NCBI GenBank assembly: GCA_015069045.1
Contig: SVJJ01000002.1
Location: forward strand, 1 to 64,000
Direction of reading: 5' to 3'
Source of the DNA: Oscillospiraceae bacterium
Lineage (GTDB): Bacteria; Bacillota; Clostridia; UBA1381; UBA9506
Length of the DNA stretch: 64,000 bases
Of the stretch, positions 50,411-58,676 are shown piece by piece. A program made the translations under genes and the position numbers. Below the pieces are notes generated by a model, which saw nothing but the letters and a program-made list of their open reading frames with translations, ran no database searches and was not told the origin of the DNA. Every line of letters starts with the position of its first letter. Position 1 is the stretch's first letter.

Positions 50411-51094
50411 CTACTCCGTCACACAAATCGGTTGAAATCGTAAATAATCCGCGGATACTAACTGATATTGCACATTATTGATTGTCCCCGTCACAGCCAT
50501 AGCATGATGCTGTCCATGTAAATGACCATACAAACATTTACTAACACCATACTGCTCCATTAAACGTGCAAATTCCGATTGGGGGGATGGTGGATAATGA
50601 AGCATAACAAAAATCGTTTCTCCACCCATTTTAACCGCCATATCAAGAGAGAGCTGCAGTCGATTAACCTCCCGCAGATATAACTTCTTATCCTCTGCTC
50701 TCTTGCCATTATCCGGATATCCTTTAGCGGCACATATGGTAATATTGTCGTAGGTATACACATTATTATGCATAAAATGAATGTTTGAAAAATTCTTTTG
50801 TTCTAACCATAAGTTCAATTTACTCAAGGTTTCCCACCAATAATCATGATTCCCTTTAGAAATTAATTTCATACCGGGCAACTCATGTAAAAAGCGGAAA
50901 TCAGCCTCTGCTTTGTCAATATAGGTAGCCCAGGATATATCACCGGGAAGCAATACCAAATCCCGGGGGCCGATAGTTTTAAACCAATTATCCCGCAATA
51001 TCTCTACATAATTTTCCCATCGTGAACCAAAAATATCCATGGGTTTATCCGTTGATAAACCTAAATGTAAATCCGAAATGGCATAAATGGCCAT
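50411..51094 (-). CDS. Calcineurin-like metallophosphoesterase
   Basis: A 227-residue phosphoesterase with metal motifs SDLHLG (~6), PGDISW (~49), SKGNHDYWW (~78), LHYPPSP (~165) and YGHLHGQHH (~190). Related proteins act as phosphohydrolases or UDP-diacylglucosamine-type hydrolases, but no substrate can be named. The ATG at 51094 follows AGGGGA; upstream in-frame ATGs overlap the terminator of rpmA. The sigma factor gene starts 42 bases downstream. Confidence 0.87.
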   Translation of the reverse strand: MAIYAISDLHLGLSTDKPMDIFGSRWENYVEILRDNWFKTIGPRDLVLLPGDISWATYIDKAEADFRFLHELPGMKLISKGNHDYWWETLSKLNLWLEQKNFSNIHFMHNNVYTYDNITICAAKGYPDNGKRAEDKKLYLREVNRLQLSLDMAVKMGGETIFVMLHYPPSPQSEFARLMEQYGVSKCLYGHLHGQHHAMAVTGTINNVQYQLVSADYLRFQPICVTE

Positions 51095-51116
51095 ACTCAT
51101 TCCCCTAACATTACAA

Positions 51117-51148
51117 AAAAAGCCCAAACCATGATGGTATGGGCTTTT
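51117..51148 (-). terminator. Terminator of rplU-prp-rpmA
   Basis: AAAAGCCCA..CCATCATGG..TGGGCTTTTTTT hairpin in the minus direction, 10 bases after the rpmA stop. Confidence 0.82.
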
Positions 51149-51158
51149 CACTTTTTAA

Positions 51159-51437
51159 TTATGCAGAATAAACGCTGACCTGCTTCTTGTTCTTACCTTT
51201 TCTCTCGAACTTAACGTTACCATCAATCAAAGCAAACAGCGTATCATCTCCGCCCTTGCCCACATTGATACCGGGATGAATTTTTGTTCCCCGCTGACGT
51301 ACCAAAATGTTGCCGGCCAAAACAGCCTGTCCGTCACCCTTTTTTACACCTAAGCGTTTTGCTTCGCTGTCACGGCCGTTCTTTGTGCTACCAACACCCT
51401 TTTTATGTGCAAAAAACTGAATATCAAACTGAATCAC
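51159..51437 (-). CDS. rpmA: Ribosomal protein L27
   Basis: A 92-residue L27 with the Firmicutes N-terminal extension [10 protein letters not shown], cut after FFA before HKKGVGS so that the new N-terminus reaches the peptidyl-transferase centre. The cutting enzyme Prp is encoded immediately upstream. Conserved [13 protein letters not shown] and [10 protein letters not shown] are present. Confidence 0.97.
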   Translation of the reverse strand: MIQFDIQFFAHKKGVGSTKNGRDSEAKRLGVKKGDGQAVLAGNILVRQRGTKIHPGINVGKGGDDTLFALIDGNVKFERKGKNKKQVSVYSA

Positions 51438-51523
51438 AATAAAACCTCCTTTTTAAACGACGACCTAATGTCGCCTATTATGTTGGGGATATCCCATTCA
51501 GAAAACACCTTGTTAGAACGGAA

Positions 51524-51850
51524 TTACATCTCCCGCAAATTAACATAATCACCATATTGCAACACTATGTTTTGTAAGGTAAGCATCATGCTTTCTAAAA
51601 GCAAATCCGTACTAAAGCGTTCCTGTTGTGAAAGAGTTTCGGGTAGCTTACAATCAAGATACCCATCTTTTATAACCGGTGTCAACTGAATCCCCGCCAC
51701 ATCTGTTAACCCATTTACAGCAGTCATAACAGCCGTTGTAACGGAAGCACAAACAATATCTGTACCTCGTTCACTATACCCTGCATGACCCTCTACTGTA
51801 AAACGAACAATTTGGCAGTTTTTGTTTCTTGTTACATCAATCGTAATCAT
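51524..51850 (-). CDS. prp: Ribosomal-processing cysteine protease Prp
   Basis: A 108-residue protease (YsxB family). The catalytic His is in VEGHAGYS near residue 20 and the Cys in DIVCASVTTAV near residue 32. It removes the N-terminal extension of L27. Gene order rplU-prp-rpmA is the standard Gram-positive arrangement. Confidence 0.95.
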   Translation of the reverse strand: MITIDVTRNKNCQIVRFTVEGHAGYSERGTDIVCASVTTAVMTAVNGLTDVAGIQLTPVIKDGYLDCKLPETLSQQERFSTDLLLESMMLTLQNIVLQYGDYVNLREM

Positions 51851-51856
51851 AATACA

Positions 51857-52168
51857 TTATGCGTTGATTTTTTCAATAACAACTTTGGTATAGGGCTGTC
51901 TATGACCTTGCTTCTTAGCATAACCCTTTTTAGGCTTGTACTTAAATACAATCACCTTCTTGGCCTTTCCTTCCTTGAGCACCTTAGCTGTTACACTGGC
52001 ACCATCTACAAAGGGAGCACCAACATTTAAATTGCTGCCTTCACCAACGGCAACAATTTCGTTAAAGGTAACAGTTTCATCAGCAGCAACACCTAATTTT
52101 TCAACAAAAATAGCGTCACCTTCGCTAACTTTATACTGTTTTCCACCCGTTTGAATAATTGCGTACAT
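51857..52168 (-). CDS. rplU: Ribosomal protein L21
   Basis: A 103-residue L21: [18 protein letters not shown] at the start and [17 protein letters not shown] near residue 76. The ATG at 52168 follows GGAGGTGCGAAA. A leader of about 80 bases separates it from its promoter; an open frame through the leader is rejected because it lacks a start site. Confidence 0.97.
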   Translation of the reverse strand: MYAIIQTGGKQYKVSEGDAIFVEKLGVAADETVTFNEIVAVGEGSNLNVGAPFVDGASVTAKVLKEGKAKKVIVFKYKPKKGYAKKQGHRQPYTKVVIEKINA

Positions 52169-52247
52169 TTTCGCACCTCCTCCATCCTTGCTCGCTGTTA
52201 CATTGAGGTAGGCATGACTGCCGTTTATAACCCCATACACGCGGCTA
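52169..52247 (-). promoter_or_regulatory. 5' leader of rplU, possible L21 leader RNA
   Basis: About 80 bases of transcribed leader, with short complementary segments (for example CCGCGTG..CACGCGG-like and GGCAGTCATGCC). Firmicutes rplU-prp-rpmA operons often carry a structured L21 leader for autoregulation. I infer the class from position and cannot confirm its fold. Confidence 0.4.
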
Positions 52248-52253
52248 TATGCA

Positions 52254-52282
52254 AGTATACCATAACAAATAAAATTTGTCAA
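52254..52282 (-). promoter_or_regulatory. Promoter of rplU-prp-rpmA
   Basis: On the minus strand, TTGACA (52282-52277), 17-base spacer, TATACT (52259-52254). Confidence 0.82.
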
Positions 52283-52341
52283 GAAATTTTAAAAATTTTT
52301 TATTGATTGCTTTATATTGATTGCTTTATTATATACATAAA

Positions 52342-52372
52342 AATACTCCCTGTAAAATTTACAGGGAGTATT
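52342..52372 (-). terminator. Terminator of the cohesin/dockerin/SLH operon
   Basis: Perfect 15-base arms AATACTCCCTGTAAA/TTTACAGGGAGTATT around one base, followed in the minus direction by TTTTATG, about 20 bases after the SLH gene stop. Confidence 0.87.
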
Positions 52373-52393
52373 AAAAACCTGTGAACTAGTTTT

Positions 52394-55300
52394 TTATTTG
52401 GTAAATCTTACAAACACTGTTGCAAGCTCAGCACGGGTTGCATTAGCAAGAGGAGCAATAGTTCCATCTGCATTACCACCCATAATACCGTTAGCACATG
52501 CCCACTCAATAGCATCAACAGCATATTCAGAAATACTGTCTGTATCAGAGAAAGCAGGTACTTCAGCATCTTCGCCTACAGCAACATCCATGCCCATTGC
52601 TTTTGCGTATCTGTAAAGCATTGTTGCCATCTGCTCACGAGTAATATTGCTATCCGGTGCAAATTCATTTTCTGTCACACCGTTTACAATTTCGTTTCTC
52701 TTAGCCCAAGCAACAGCACTTGCGTAGTAGCTATCTGCAGATACATCACTAAAGGCAATATCCTTGGTATCCATTGTATCGCCAGATAATCTATGAAGAA
52801 CAGTTACAAACATAGCTCTTGTTACAGCAGCATCAGGAGCAAACTCGGTTTCAGATACGCCATTCATCAAGCCTGCTTCGTTGGCAGCCATAACTGCATC
52901 ATAGTACCATGCACCTTCTACAACATCTGCAAAGGTAACTACCGGTTCTTCGCCTGATGCTTCCTCAGCCCATTTAGCATACAGTGTAAAGGATTTAGCA
53001 ACCTTAGCAGCAAAATCATACGCTTGAGTCAATTCTGCATCTGTATACCAGCCTTCAAATTCAAAGCCATCTTTTGTAGGTGCAATCGGTTCAGCTATAA
53101 CTGCATTTTCAATGACAGTTGCAGCTGCTACATCACTACCGCCATTGGATTCAAAAGTAACGGTATACTGGGCTGGTTTGGAAACGCCACTGCTGGGACG
53201 TACAGTCGAATTAGGTTCAGTGTAAACAACATAATCAGAGAAATGTTCAACTTCTAAGATAGCATATGTGCCATCGTGTGTAACACTAACCGCTTCTTCA
53301 TTACCTAAGTCATCAATGTACTTAGCTTTAATTCTGCCAGTATCCTTTACATAAGGAATCTTAACTTTAACCTTGTTACCAGTACCAAATGTGGTTACTG
53401 CACCATCATTAATTTTCAGTTCAACAGCCGTTACGTTTGTTGCATCTTCAGGAATGACATCCAACTGAGCTTCTGTCAATGTAGCCGGCTTAACATCCAG
53501 GTGCATATCAACGCTGGCGCCAAGAGCGGTGGAAATGTGTGAAAGAACATCACGGCTAAATTCAACAACAGCTTCTGTTAATGTAATTGAAACAGGTCTT
53601 GTAGCAATCAGTTTGTCAACTAATTCATAAGGAACAATAACCGTTTCAGTTGTTTCGGTTTCATTTTCTGTCATATCAATTGAAGCAGCTTCGGTATCCT
53701 CTTCAATTGCATCAAGAGCAGCTTGATCAACAACAATAATCGCAGCGTTGCCATCAGCTCTAGAAACTGTAATGGTAACATCATTTTCTGTACCTTCAGC
53801 AGGGGCTTCAGCTGCAGCAATTTCAATGTCTACATTTTCTAAAACTGTATTTGTTAAGTTGTAATTAGATGCTGCATCACCTGTTAAAACAATGTTAGAA
53901 ACCGTTGCCTTACCAGCACCAACTGTCTTGTCGGTAATGGTTATATCAATTACATCAAAATCAATGCCTAAAGCGTCTTGTTCCAAGTTGCCATTGATTG
54001 TTGCCGTTTCACCTGCAAGATCTATAGCTGTAACAGCAACATCCTTCTTGGCAATTGTAAAGGCCTTTTCAATTGTACCACCGGAATAAATGGCACTATC
54101 AAATGTAGCAACGACTACATAATTACCGGCAGCCTTAACATCTGCTACGTCATTATAAATCGTTCCGTCTTCTGCTTTATAAGTAATGGTAACAGTTGCG
54201 TCAAGATCGGCGCTCTCAACGGTTGTACCTTCTTCTCCATTAACGGTCCATGTATATGTTGGAGCCTCAATGGCCTCACCATAAGTCACAGAAGCAACAT
54301 CACTTAAGGTAGCAGTTGCAGGCGTTTTGCTTGTAATGGTGATAACATGTGTTTTATCACCTACAATTGTAACCCACGGAATATCGGCGAATGTCTCATC
54401 TGCAATGGTAAGTTCAACTGTTTTATCGGTTGTCTCTGTAACCTGTGCAGCAATTGCTTGAACAGCTGCCAAATCCTTATCCCAAACGATTACAAGATCT
54501 GTTTGTTCATTACCATAATTTACAGTAATTCTATAGGGAGCGATATCCGGCATATCAATAACATTTTCGCCGATAACAGCAGCCTTTGGAAGTGTGTAAT
54601 CTTCAATTGCTGTAAATGTACCTTCTACAGCCGTTAAGGTTACAGGCACCTCAACATCAAGCTCAGATGTGTCAATATTGTCATTATCAGCTAAAGTACC
54701 AACAAAGGTATAGCTACCGCCCTTAGCATCAAAATCCTCTTCTAAGGCCCAAGTTACAGCAATCGGATCCTTTGAAGAGCCGTTTTCGTACTGTACATAC
54801 TCAACATAGATTTCAGCGGGCAGGCCAAGTTCTGTTGCCAGATCTTCTTCTGTTAAAATGTTAGCCGCTGCACTTAATTCAGCAGGAACATCAGCATTAA
54901 GGTTATATCCTGTAGCAACAGCCTGGGTAATGGTTAATGTTGTAGTTAACTCAGCAGGATTATTATAATTTTCGTTAGATGTTGTAAATGTAACAGTAAC
55001 TGTATATTCACCTGCATTTAAAGGAGTCGCAGAATAGGTGATTTCATAACTTACACCATCAGGAACCGTAATATTGGTATCTAAATAATCATATTCACGA
55101 CCTTCATATACCTCAGTCTGAGGTGCCAATGCAACTTCTAAATCTGTATAATCTGCTTTAGCAATGGTAAAGTCATCACTAATAGCGGTGTAGATTGTAT
55201 CATCAGTTTCGCATACTACTGTTACTTTATAAGTACCGGCCTCAGTAGGCTTAATGGCAGATGAATACGGGTCGCCGTTAGCAAGAGTACCTGTATAAAG

Positions 55301-56653
55301 AACGGTGTGATCACCTTCATGAACCGGCTCGCCGTTTAATACAAAGTCAGCAAGTGCTTCACCATAAGTACAACCCTCTTGGGTAACTGTCATGGTAGAA
55401 TCATCTGTTTCTTTAACAACAATTGAAACGGTAATGGTTGCTTCATCAGCAGCATAGTATCCGCCAACTGCATCAGAGTTAATCTTAACAGTGATGGTGC
55501 CTGTTACGGCACCTGCCGTAATAACACCATTTTCAAGAGTAGCTTCTTCAGGAAGGTCACCATCTACTGTATAAACAAGAACTGCGCCCTCTGCATTTGA
55601 AGTACACAAGGTACTTAAATCAAGAGTTCCACCAACACGAACACTGGGTGTTGGGTTTGCAACAGTAATAATTTGTTCTGCTTTATCTGTTGTAATAGTG
55701 GCAGTTACGCTTTCACTTTTTTCATGTGTAGCAGTTTCTTTTACACGAGTATATACTGTATAAGCTGTATCAGGAGCAAGATCTGTGAATACACCGGTAT
55801 CGTTCCAATTAGCTGTTGGCTCAGTAGCTTCTGTTGTAATAGCATATTCCTGACCGTTTACAGCATCGGTAACCATTACGGTTGTATCGGTTGCGGTTAA
55901 TTCCGGTGCAATAGCTGTTTCTGCACATGCAGCCTTGTTAACTGTTACATCAAATTCTTTTGTAACACTTGCATCATTAAACTTACCAGCATCTTCATCG
56001 TTTACGGTAAATGTAACTTGCAGTTTTGCTGTACCAACAGCCGGTGTTTCAGTGCCGTTCTCTAATGAGAAAGTACCTGTATATTCTTTACCGTTAACAG
56101 TAACAACACCACTTGTGGGTAATTCTACAGCTGCGCTTAATGCATCGCCATAGGAGATAGCTTCAGGTGAAAACTCCCAAGTAACATCTTCTGCATCAAA
56201 ATCATACTTCGGCAAAGAAATGGAGCCATCTATAAGGGTGACATCCGTCCTATCTACTTGAGCTTTTGAACCGGAAATTACATATGTTCCGGGTTCTGCA
56301 TCATTTTTAACTAAAAATGTTAGTTTTAAAATAACACCATCAACAGCAACATTGCTGGAATATGCAGCACCTAAATTGTTCCTAGCCTCGTCCCAGCTTG
56401 CTAACGTAGGACTTCCAACCGAAACAACCTCATAGCCGGTAAGTTCTAAGGCAGTCGTATCATAATCGGCTAATGTGAATGCATAAGATTTTACGGATGA
56501 AGCTTGCAAGGATAATGTAAGCTCTACGGTGTCGCCCGGTTCTGCATTTGCACTACTAATGGTCATACTGCTCGTTGTTGCAACAACGCCGATAGTAGAC
56601 ATTGTAGAAAACACAAGAAGAACACTCAGCATTAAACTTAGAAATTTTTTCAT
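52394..56653 (-). CDS. Large SLH-anchored surface protein with cohesin-like N-terminal domain
   Basis: A 1419-residue secreted protein. A signal peptide (~1-25) is followed by a cohesin-like domain (~27-148: ANAEPGDTVELTLSL, YDTTALELTGYEVV, VDGVILKLTFLVK, IDGSISL). Then comes a long stalk of beta-sandwich modules resembling bacterial Ig, MBG and YDG repeats (~150-1150), an InlB-type B-repeat (~1160-1228, VTFESNGGSD..FEGWYTDAELTQAYDF) and three SLH domains (~1230-1419) with TRAM, TREQ and TRAE in the usual TRAE position. SLH modules bind pyruvylated wall polymer. It is the third gene of the operon. ATG 56653 is used; an ATG seven codons upstream is possible. No catalytic domain is visible. Confidence 0.9.
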   Translation of the reverse strand: MKKFLSLMLSVLLVFSTMSTIGVVATTSSMTISSANAEPGDTVELTLSLQASSVKSYAFTLADYDTTALELTGYEVVSVGSPTLASWDEARNNLGAAYSSNVAVDGVILKLTFLVKNDAEPGTYVISGSKAQVDRTDVTLIDGSISLPKYDFDAEDVTWEFSPEAISYGDALSAAVELPTSGVVTVNGKEYTGTFSLENGTETPAVGTAKLQVTFTVNDEDAGKFNDASVTKEFDVTVNKAACAETAIAPELTATDTTVMVTDAVNGQEYAITTEATEPTANWNDTGVFTDLAPDTAYTVYTRVKETATHEKSESVTATITTDKAEQIITVANPTPSVRVGGTLDLSTLCTSNAEGAVLVYTVDGDLPEEATLENGVITAGAVTGTITVKINSDAVGGYYAADEATITVSIVVKETDDSTMTVTQEGCTYGEALADFVLNGEPVHEGDHTVLYTGTLANGDPYSSAIKPTEAGTYKVTVVCETDDTIYTAISDDFTIAKADYTDLEVALAPQTEVYEGREYDYLDTNITVPDGVSYEITYSATPLNAGEYTVTVTFTTSNENYNNPAELTTTLTITQAVATGYNLNADVPAELSAAANILTEEDLATELGLPAEIYVEYVQYENGSSKDPIAVTWALEEDFDAKGGSYTFVGTLADNDNIDTSELDVEVPVTLTAVEGTFTAIEDYTLPKAAVIGENVIDMPDIAPYRITVNYGNEQTDLVIVWDKDLAAVQAIAAQVTETTDKTVELTIADETFADIPWVTIVGDKTHVITITSKTPATATLSDVASVTYGEAIEAPTYTWTVNGEEGTTVESADLDATVTITYKAEDGTIYNDVADVKAAGNYVVVATFDSAIYSGGTIEKAFTIAKKDVAVTAIDLAGETATINGNLEQDALGIDFDVIDITITDKTVGAGKATVSNIVLTGDAASNYNLTNTVLENVDIEIAAAEAPAEGTENDVTITVSRADGNAAIIVVDQAALDAIEEDTEAASIDMTENETETTETVIVPYELVDKLIATRPVSITLTEAVVEFSRDVLSHISTALGASVDMHLDVKPATLTEAQLDVIPEDATNVTAVELKINDGAVTTFGTGNKVKVKIPYVKDTGRIKAKYIDDLGNEEAVSVTHDGTYAILEVEHFSDYVVYTEPNSTVRPSSGVSKPAQYTVTFESNGGSDVAAATVIENAVIAEPIAPTKDGFEFEGWYTDAELTQAYDFAAKVAKSFTLYAKWAEEASGEEPVVTFADVVEGAWYYDAVMAANEAGLMNGVSETEFAPDAAVTRAMFVTVLHRLSGDTMDTKDIAFSDVSADSYYASAVAWAKRNEIVNGVTENEFAPDSNITREQMATMLYRYAKAMGMDVAVGEDAEVPAFSDTDSISEYAVDAIEWACANGIMGGNADGTIAPLANATRAELATVFVRFTK

Positions 56654-56702
56654 GGTTTCTACCGTTCCTTTCATATTTTATAAAAAATTATTTGTAATTC
56701 AA

Positions 56703-57311
56703 TCAGTTACCCAAAGTAGGATATAAGGGATAATCTTCCTCTCCAAACAAACAATTGAATAATAGATGAATAGCATCGTCTTCATCAAATTCGCCACTGC
56801 CATCTACATCAGGATCTAGGGTAATGGGATAATCTTCAGCACCAAATAAACAATTAAATAACAGATGAATGGCATCATCCTCATCGAATTCGCCACTACC
56901 ATCCATATCACCGGGCACAGCATCAGATGATGCGCCACCAACAACGATGTTACCGATAGCAGTAGCACTTTGCAGGCCGAAACCACCAACAAAGGCGGTA
57001 GCACCTGCAAATTCATCACCGGTATCACGCAAGCCAAATTTTCCAAAGGATATTACATTGCCTACGGCTGTTGCCTGATCAATGTACAGAATCTTTTCCT
57101 CCAGATTCTCATCACTAAGATCAAGAACTTCTTTGTTCAAGCCCTCAATAATAACAAGTCCAAACTCGCCATTTTGAGAAGCACCATCAATTGTTACATC
57201 ATTAATTGTAACATAACCATCCCCGCCAAGTCTAAAATCAGTAGCGGCAACACCAATAGCCTGGGACATCAGCATGATAACCGCCAATGAAATGACAAGA
57301 ATTTTCTTCAT
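56703..57311 (-). CDS. Secreted protein with C-terminal dockerin-like repeat pair
   Basis: A 202-residue protein: signal peptide (~1-23), a beta-rich unknown domain (~25-128), and a C-terminal dockerin-like module (~133-198). Two calcium-loop repeats each read DxDGSGEFDEDDAIHLLF followed by NCLFG and an EDYP end, spaced 33 residues apart, matching the duplicated F-hand loop plus helix of dockerins (D-x-[DN]-G-x-[GD]...D). Each repeat carries one Cys, which is unusual. It is the natural ligand candidate for the cohesin-like domains encoded on either side. Confidence 0.85.
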   Translation of the reverse strand: MKKILVISLAVIMLMSQAIGVAATDFRLGGDGYVTINDVTIDGASQNGEFGLVIIEGLNKEVLDLSDENLEEKILYIDQATAVGNVISFGKFGLRDTGDEFAGATAFVGGFGLQSATAIGNIVVGGASSDAVPGDMDGSGEFDEDDAIHLLFNCLFGAEDYPITLDPDVDGSGEFDEDDAIHLLFNCLFGEEDYPLYPTLGN

Positions 57312-57349
57312 CTCTTCTTCCTCCTTAAATAATGTATTTAGTATATATT

Positions 57350-58357
57350 TTAAATAATACCCATAATAGAAAGCAACATTTCGTTAATTGCCGTAATTTC
57401 AATTTGACGTTGCGGAACCCAGGGATTGTCCTTAGGAGAAATGACAACAGCACTATTAATCGGTTCCCAATACACATCACAATCTAAATGTTCCGAAACA
57501 AACCGTACCGGCACCATCGTTCTGTCATAGAGCATTTCAATGGGAGCCTCATAGGTGTATGTTTCACCATTTACCGTAAACTCGTTTGAATTAAACACAA
57601 ACTGGATTTCCTTGTCACCTTTTTTTACAATGCAGCCATCCCAGCCTTCTTCCCACAAAACCTCAGCCTGCAGGGCTTCGCTAATGAACCGCAGAGGAAC
57701 CATTGTGCGACCGTTATTAATATAAGGAACAACAAGGGGATTTTCGTCATCAATATATGTTTTAACATTATATGTAATGGTTAAATTCTTATTAATCTTC
57801 AAACAAATGACATCTTTCTTCCGTTCTAAACTGGTAAGAACTTTGTCTGTTTCTTCAGCCTCCGGCACAACATCGTCAGGCTCTTCTGTTGGTGCTGTGG
57901 AAACAGCCAATCCATCTACCTCTATGGTAGCGGTAGTGGTTTTAATGGTCTCTTTATTAACTATAGCATCAAAAGATATATCATATGTACCGGATACTGC
58001 CGTGTCTTTAACCTTGAGTTGTAATGTTAAAATTGTCTCATCAACCAAGGCTGGTGCAGAATAGGCTGCAGCAAGAACCCTGGTTTCGCTATCCCACTTA
58101 TTAATTACCGGAGCCTCTGTGTTGCCCTCAACCCCTGCAATAAGTTCAAAAACTTTCTCGTTAAAAGAAATATTATGCACGCCATAGGTTTTTACGTTTT
58201 CCCCACGTAGTGTTATGGTTACATCAAAGGTTTCACCGACTTTAGCGACCGCCTTAGATGGTGTAATCGTTGCAACATCTCCCCCTGCATATACTATCCC
58301 GCATATAGAAAATACAAGGAGAGCACAACAGCACAGGCTCATAACTCTCTTAACCAA
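57350..58357 (-). CDS. Secreted protein with cohesin-like and copper-amine-oxidase-type stalk domains
   Basis: A 335-residue protein: signal peptide (~1-24), a cohesin-like domain (~27-148: PSKAVAKVGETFDVTITL, FNEKVFELIAGVEG, ETILTLQLKVKDTAVSGTYDI), an acidic Pro/Glu linker (~152-172), then a stalk domain (~185-300: NNGRTMVPLRFISEALQAEV and LYDRTMVPVRFVSEHLDCDV). No SLH or LPXTG anchor is visible, so surface attachment, if any, is by another route. TTG 58357 gives proper spacing to GAGGAG; ATG 58363 abuts the box. First gene of the three-gene operon. Confidence 0.87.
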   Translation of the reverse strand: MVKRVMSLCCCALLVFSICGIVYAGGDVATITPSKAVAKVGETFDVTITLRGENVKTYGVHNISFNEKVFELIAGVEGNTEAPVINKWDSETRVLAAAYSAPALVDETILTLQLKVKDTAVSGTYDISFDAIVNKETIKTTTATIEVDGLAVSTAPTEEPDDVVPEAEETDKVLTSLERKKDVICLKINKNLTITYNVKTYIDDENPLVVPYINNGRTMVPLRFISEALQAEVLWEEGWDGCIVKKGDKEIQFVFNSNEFTVNGETYTYEAPIEMLYDRTMVPVRFVSEHLDCDVYWEPINSAVVISPKDNPWVPQRQIEITAINEMLLSIMGII

Positions 58358-58598
58358 AATCATTCTCCTCTCTCGTAAAAAAATAACATAGCATTCAAAA
58401 AGTTGTTATAATATTACATGTCATACCAACAAAATAAAAAAGGACAACAACTCTTCATTTGTAGACAAATACATTATAGCATAAATTTATAATACCGTCA
58501 ACAAAATAATTACACAAAATCCACAAAAATTTTTATCCTACATGCATAAATTTTTGCATGTTCATAATGTAACATTTTATGCGACCATAAAGAAAAAA

Positions 58599-58656
58599 AC
58601 AGGGATATGTGCTATAGTCAAACATTCTGTTTCAGCTTCAGTCACATAGCCCTGTT
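58599..58656 (-). terminator. Terminator of glnN
   Basis: AACAGGG.TATGTG / CACATA.CCCTGTT arms around a loop of about 30 bases, followed in the minus direction by TTTTTTC. The remainder of 58364-58676 holds AT-rich promoter-region sequence for the cohesin operon with no clear consensus box and no gene. Confidence 0.7.
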
Positions 58657-58676
58657 GTTCATAAAGTATGGGGTTA

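Noticed and set aside
54347-54637. Cys-rich plus-strand open frames inside the SLH gene
   Set aside because: They arise from repetitive codon use in the Thr/Val-rich surface protein read backwards and have no translation signals.
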